Source: an uncultured Oscillospiraceae bacterium (GTDB taxonomy: Bacteria > Bacillota > Clostridia > Oscillospirales > Acutalibacteraceae). Taken from it: 7,224 nt of DNA. The notes beneath the pieces are model-generated. The model was not told the DNA's origin. It saw only the letters and a list, made by a program, of their open reading frames with translations, and searched no databases. Shown piece by piece: positions 6,444 through 7,224 of this stretch. Position numbers and translations under genes: made by a program. How positions within the stretch are numbered: position 1 is the stretch's first letter; each line of letters opens with the position of its first letter. The stretch lies in contig CABUYS010000072.1 in assembly GCA_902495835.1 (NCBI GenBank), forward strand, positions 1-7,224, written 5' to 3'.

Positions 6444-6653
6444 ATGTCTTTTAATTCAAAAAATTATCAAGAGGGAGACAAAATGGTTATCGGTGGTGCA
6501 TTAGTGCTTAAAGAGGGAGCTACACTTATTGGCTTCCCAAAAGCAGAAAATCGACCTGACAGCACAGCTACGACTATTGCCGATTTAAAAAGTGATTTTA
6601 ATACTTTGCTTTTAAGATTGAAATCAGCAGGACTTATGGAATCTGACAGTTAA
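6444..6653 (+). CDS. Short head-fibre-like protein
   Basis: This 69-residue protein follows the capsid gene by 15 bases, with AAAAGGAG (6427-6434) 9 bases before ATG 6444. It has a small beta-rich N-terminal part (DKMVIGGALVLKEGATLIGF) and the very recognisable ending RPDSTATTIADLKSDFNTLL then LRLKSAGLMESDS. That ending matches the short proteins annotated as phage head fibre (Phage_fiber_2-like) that sit directly after the capsid gene in many Firmicutes phages. The family name comes from a phi29 comparison, so a true fibre role for such a short protein is uncertain; a capsid decoration role is an equally fair reading. A second in-frame ATG (6483) lacks a better ribosome site. Confidence 0.75.
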   Translation: MSFNSKNYQEGDKMVIGGALVLKEGATLIGFPKAENRPDSTATTIADLKSDFNTLLLRLKSAGLMESDS

Positions 6654-6655
6654 AA

Positions 6656-6661
6656 GAGGTG
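6656..6661 (+). promoter_or_regulatory. Ribosome binding site setting the TTG start of the connector
   Basis: GAGGTG lies directly after the stop of the head-fibre gene and contains the GTG (6659) of the longer candidate frame. TTG 6668 follows at normal spacing and gives MRVSEITVKNL, the expected N-terminus of this family. Confidence 0.7.
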
Positions 6662-6667
6662 TATACT

Positions 6668-6964
6668 TTGAGGGTTAGCGAAATTACAGTTAAAAACTTA
6701 GCTGATTACTTAAAACTCGATTATCAATCACTTTCGGAAGAAGAAATTTCAGAACTGGCGATATTTTTGCAGGCAGCACAGAGTTTCATTTCAGATTATA
6801 CAGGCTTAACGCTCGAACAAATTGATAACCACGAAACTTTTGTGGTTGCCATTTATATTTTGGTTCAGGATATGTATGATAACCGCACTCTTTATGTTGA
6901 CAAAAGCAACTTAAACCGAGTTGTAGAAATGATTTTAGGTATGCACTCAGTAAATCTTCTTTAA
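6668..6964 (+). CDS. Head-tail connector protein (HK97 gp6-like)
   Basis: The protein forms the adaptor ring under the portal that links the filled head to the closure protein and tail. From TTG 6668 it has 98 residues, which is normal for the gp6-like/DNA-packaging connector family. Typical elements are MRVSEITVKNLADYLKLDY at the start, a first helix pair ending in LQAAQSFISDYTGL, the conserved middle ETFVVAIYILVQDMYDNRTL, and the ending NRVVEMILGMHSVNLL, which is close to the usual C-terminus of Firmicutes homologues. An in-frame GTG (6659) three codons earlier overlaps the Shine-Dalgarno and is the less likely start. Its place between capsid and head-closure genes fits. A repeat-like element with a terminator hairpin begins right after its stop codon. 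Confidence 0.9.
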   Translation: MRVSEITVKNLADYLKLDYQSLSEEEISELAIFLQAAQSFISDYTGLTLEQIDNHETFVVAIYILVQDMYDNRTLYVDKSNLNRVVEMILGMHSVNLL

Positions 6965-7062
6965 TGTACAATTTACAATGAAGATATGCCGCCCCGGGCG
7001 GCTATTTTAATATCACGAAGTGAAACCACAATTGTACATTGTAAACTGTAAATTGTAAATTG
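6965..7062 (+). repeat. Terminator-bearing repeat element with inverted ends, in the late operon
   Basis: The left end TGTACAATTTACAATG (6965-6980) is the near-perfect inverse of CATTGTAAACTGTAAA (7037-7052), with 14 of 16 positions agreeing. Between them are a GC-rich hairpin (6988-7002) and a small stem TCAC-GAA-GTGA (7013-7023). The right end is built of 7-base units TTGTACA, TTGTAAA, CTGTAAA, TTGTAAA (7032-7059); two inverted units make the left end. This layout suggests a short interspersed or MITE-like non-coding repeat inserted between two head genes. Whether it recurs in the host genome cannot be seen here. Confidence 0.6.
6988..7010 (+). terminator. Intrinsic-terminator-like hairpin after the connector gene
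   Basis: GCCGCC (6988-6993) and GGCGGC (6997-7002) form a perfect GC-only stem around CCG. TATTTTAA follows at 7003-7010, the T-rich trail expected on the + strand. The other strand lacks such a trail. Because the head-closure gene continues downstream on the same strand, full termination here would be costly; partial termination or antitermination is likely. Confidence 0.6.
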
Positions 7063-7085
7063 GAGTGACTGAAAGGAGCGATACA

Positions 7086-7224
7086 GTGCAGATAAACCCA
7101 GGAAGTTTAGATAAGAAAATTGAAATTGTAAAATATGAACTTCAAAAAGATCCTGACGGTTTTGAGACTAAGACTGAAATTGTAGTCTTGCGGACGTGGG
7201 CTCAGGTCACAAATATTAGTGGAA
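7086..7224 (+). CDS. Phage head closure / head-tail joining protein (partial, 5' end)
   Basis: GTG 7086 stands 7 bases after AAAGGAG (7072-7078), and the frame runs 46 codons to the window end. The visible part, MQINPGSLDKKIEIVKYELQ then KDPDGFETKTEIVVLRTWAQ and VTNISG, has the pattern of the head-closure family (Phage_H_T_join, SPP1 gp16-like): an N-terminal NPG..D..I.I strand, a DGFET turn, and W-A-x-V before the loop. Such proteins are about 100-115 residues long and plug the connector until the tail is attached. The order connector then closure is standard. Only the first 40% or so is present, so integrity cannot be judged. Confidence 0.82.
   Translation, partial: MQINPGSLDKKIEIVKYELQKDPDGFETKTEIVVLRTWAQVTNISG

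Noticed and set aside
6827..6847. Inverted repeat AACCAC...GTGGTT inside the connector gene
   Set aside because: It encodes the conserved segment DNHETFVVAI, and the loop is too tight for the longer pairing; most likely a by-product of coding.
6786..6971. Reverse-strand ORF opposite the connector
   Set aside because: It begins in the repeat element and is antisense to a recognised gp6-like gene; a shadow frame.
1..7224. CRISPR array, tRNA, rRNA, integrase or attachment site, toxin-antitoxin or defence system
   Set aside because: I saw no regularly spaced repeats, no cloverleaf-like region, no recombinase and no defence gene; apart from the methylase all recognised genes are virion assembly genes.

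Overview
The window is the packaging and head-assembly module of a tailed (siphovirus-type) bacteriophage or prophage, with every gene on the + strand. The DNA is AT-rich, Shine-Dalgarno sites are strong AAGGAG-type, TTG and GTG starts are common, and the gene order is typical of Firmicutes HK97-fold phages. The host is therefore probably a low-GC Gram-positive anaerobe (Clostridia or Tissierellia/Peptoniphilaceae-like). The genus is a guess from style and is not shown by any marker gene.

Layout: a possible C-terminal tail of an upstream gene (1-71) runs into a ParB-domain/DNA-methyltransferase fusion (68-1276). This overlaps a P27-type small terminase (1269-1622), which is followed by the large terminase (ORF 1677-3317, probably really starting near 1629/1630). 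A 127-base non-coding gap with hairpins (3318-3444) precedes the HK97-type portal (3445-4650), the S78 prohead protease (4628-5242) and the major capsid protein (5220-6428). Next come a short head-fibre-like protein (6444-6653) and a gp6-like head-tail connector (6668-6964). A repeat-like element of about 98 bases containing an intrinsic-terminator-like hairpin (6965-7062) lies before the first 46 codons of a head-closure/head-tail joining protein (7086-7224, cut by the window end).

Working together: TerS and TerL select and pump DNA through the portal. The protease matures a prohead built from the capsid protein, whose N-terminal coiled coil probably acts as the internal scaffold. The connector and closure proteins then seal the head and join the tail. 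The methyltransferase is likely phage-borne DNA modification, protecting the genome from host restriction or marking it. Overlaps of 8 and 23 bases and tight gaps indicate one translationally coupled late operon.

I found no wholly new system. The points most worth a second look are a TTTAAAA slippery heptamer directly followed by TAA at the 5' end of the large terminase gene (frameshift, sequencing error or recoding), the terminator-bearing repeat element inside the late operon, the structured terL-portal gap, and the very AT-rich central part of the methyltransferase.
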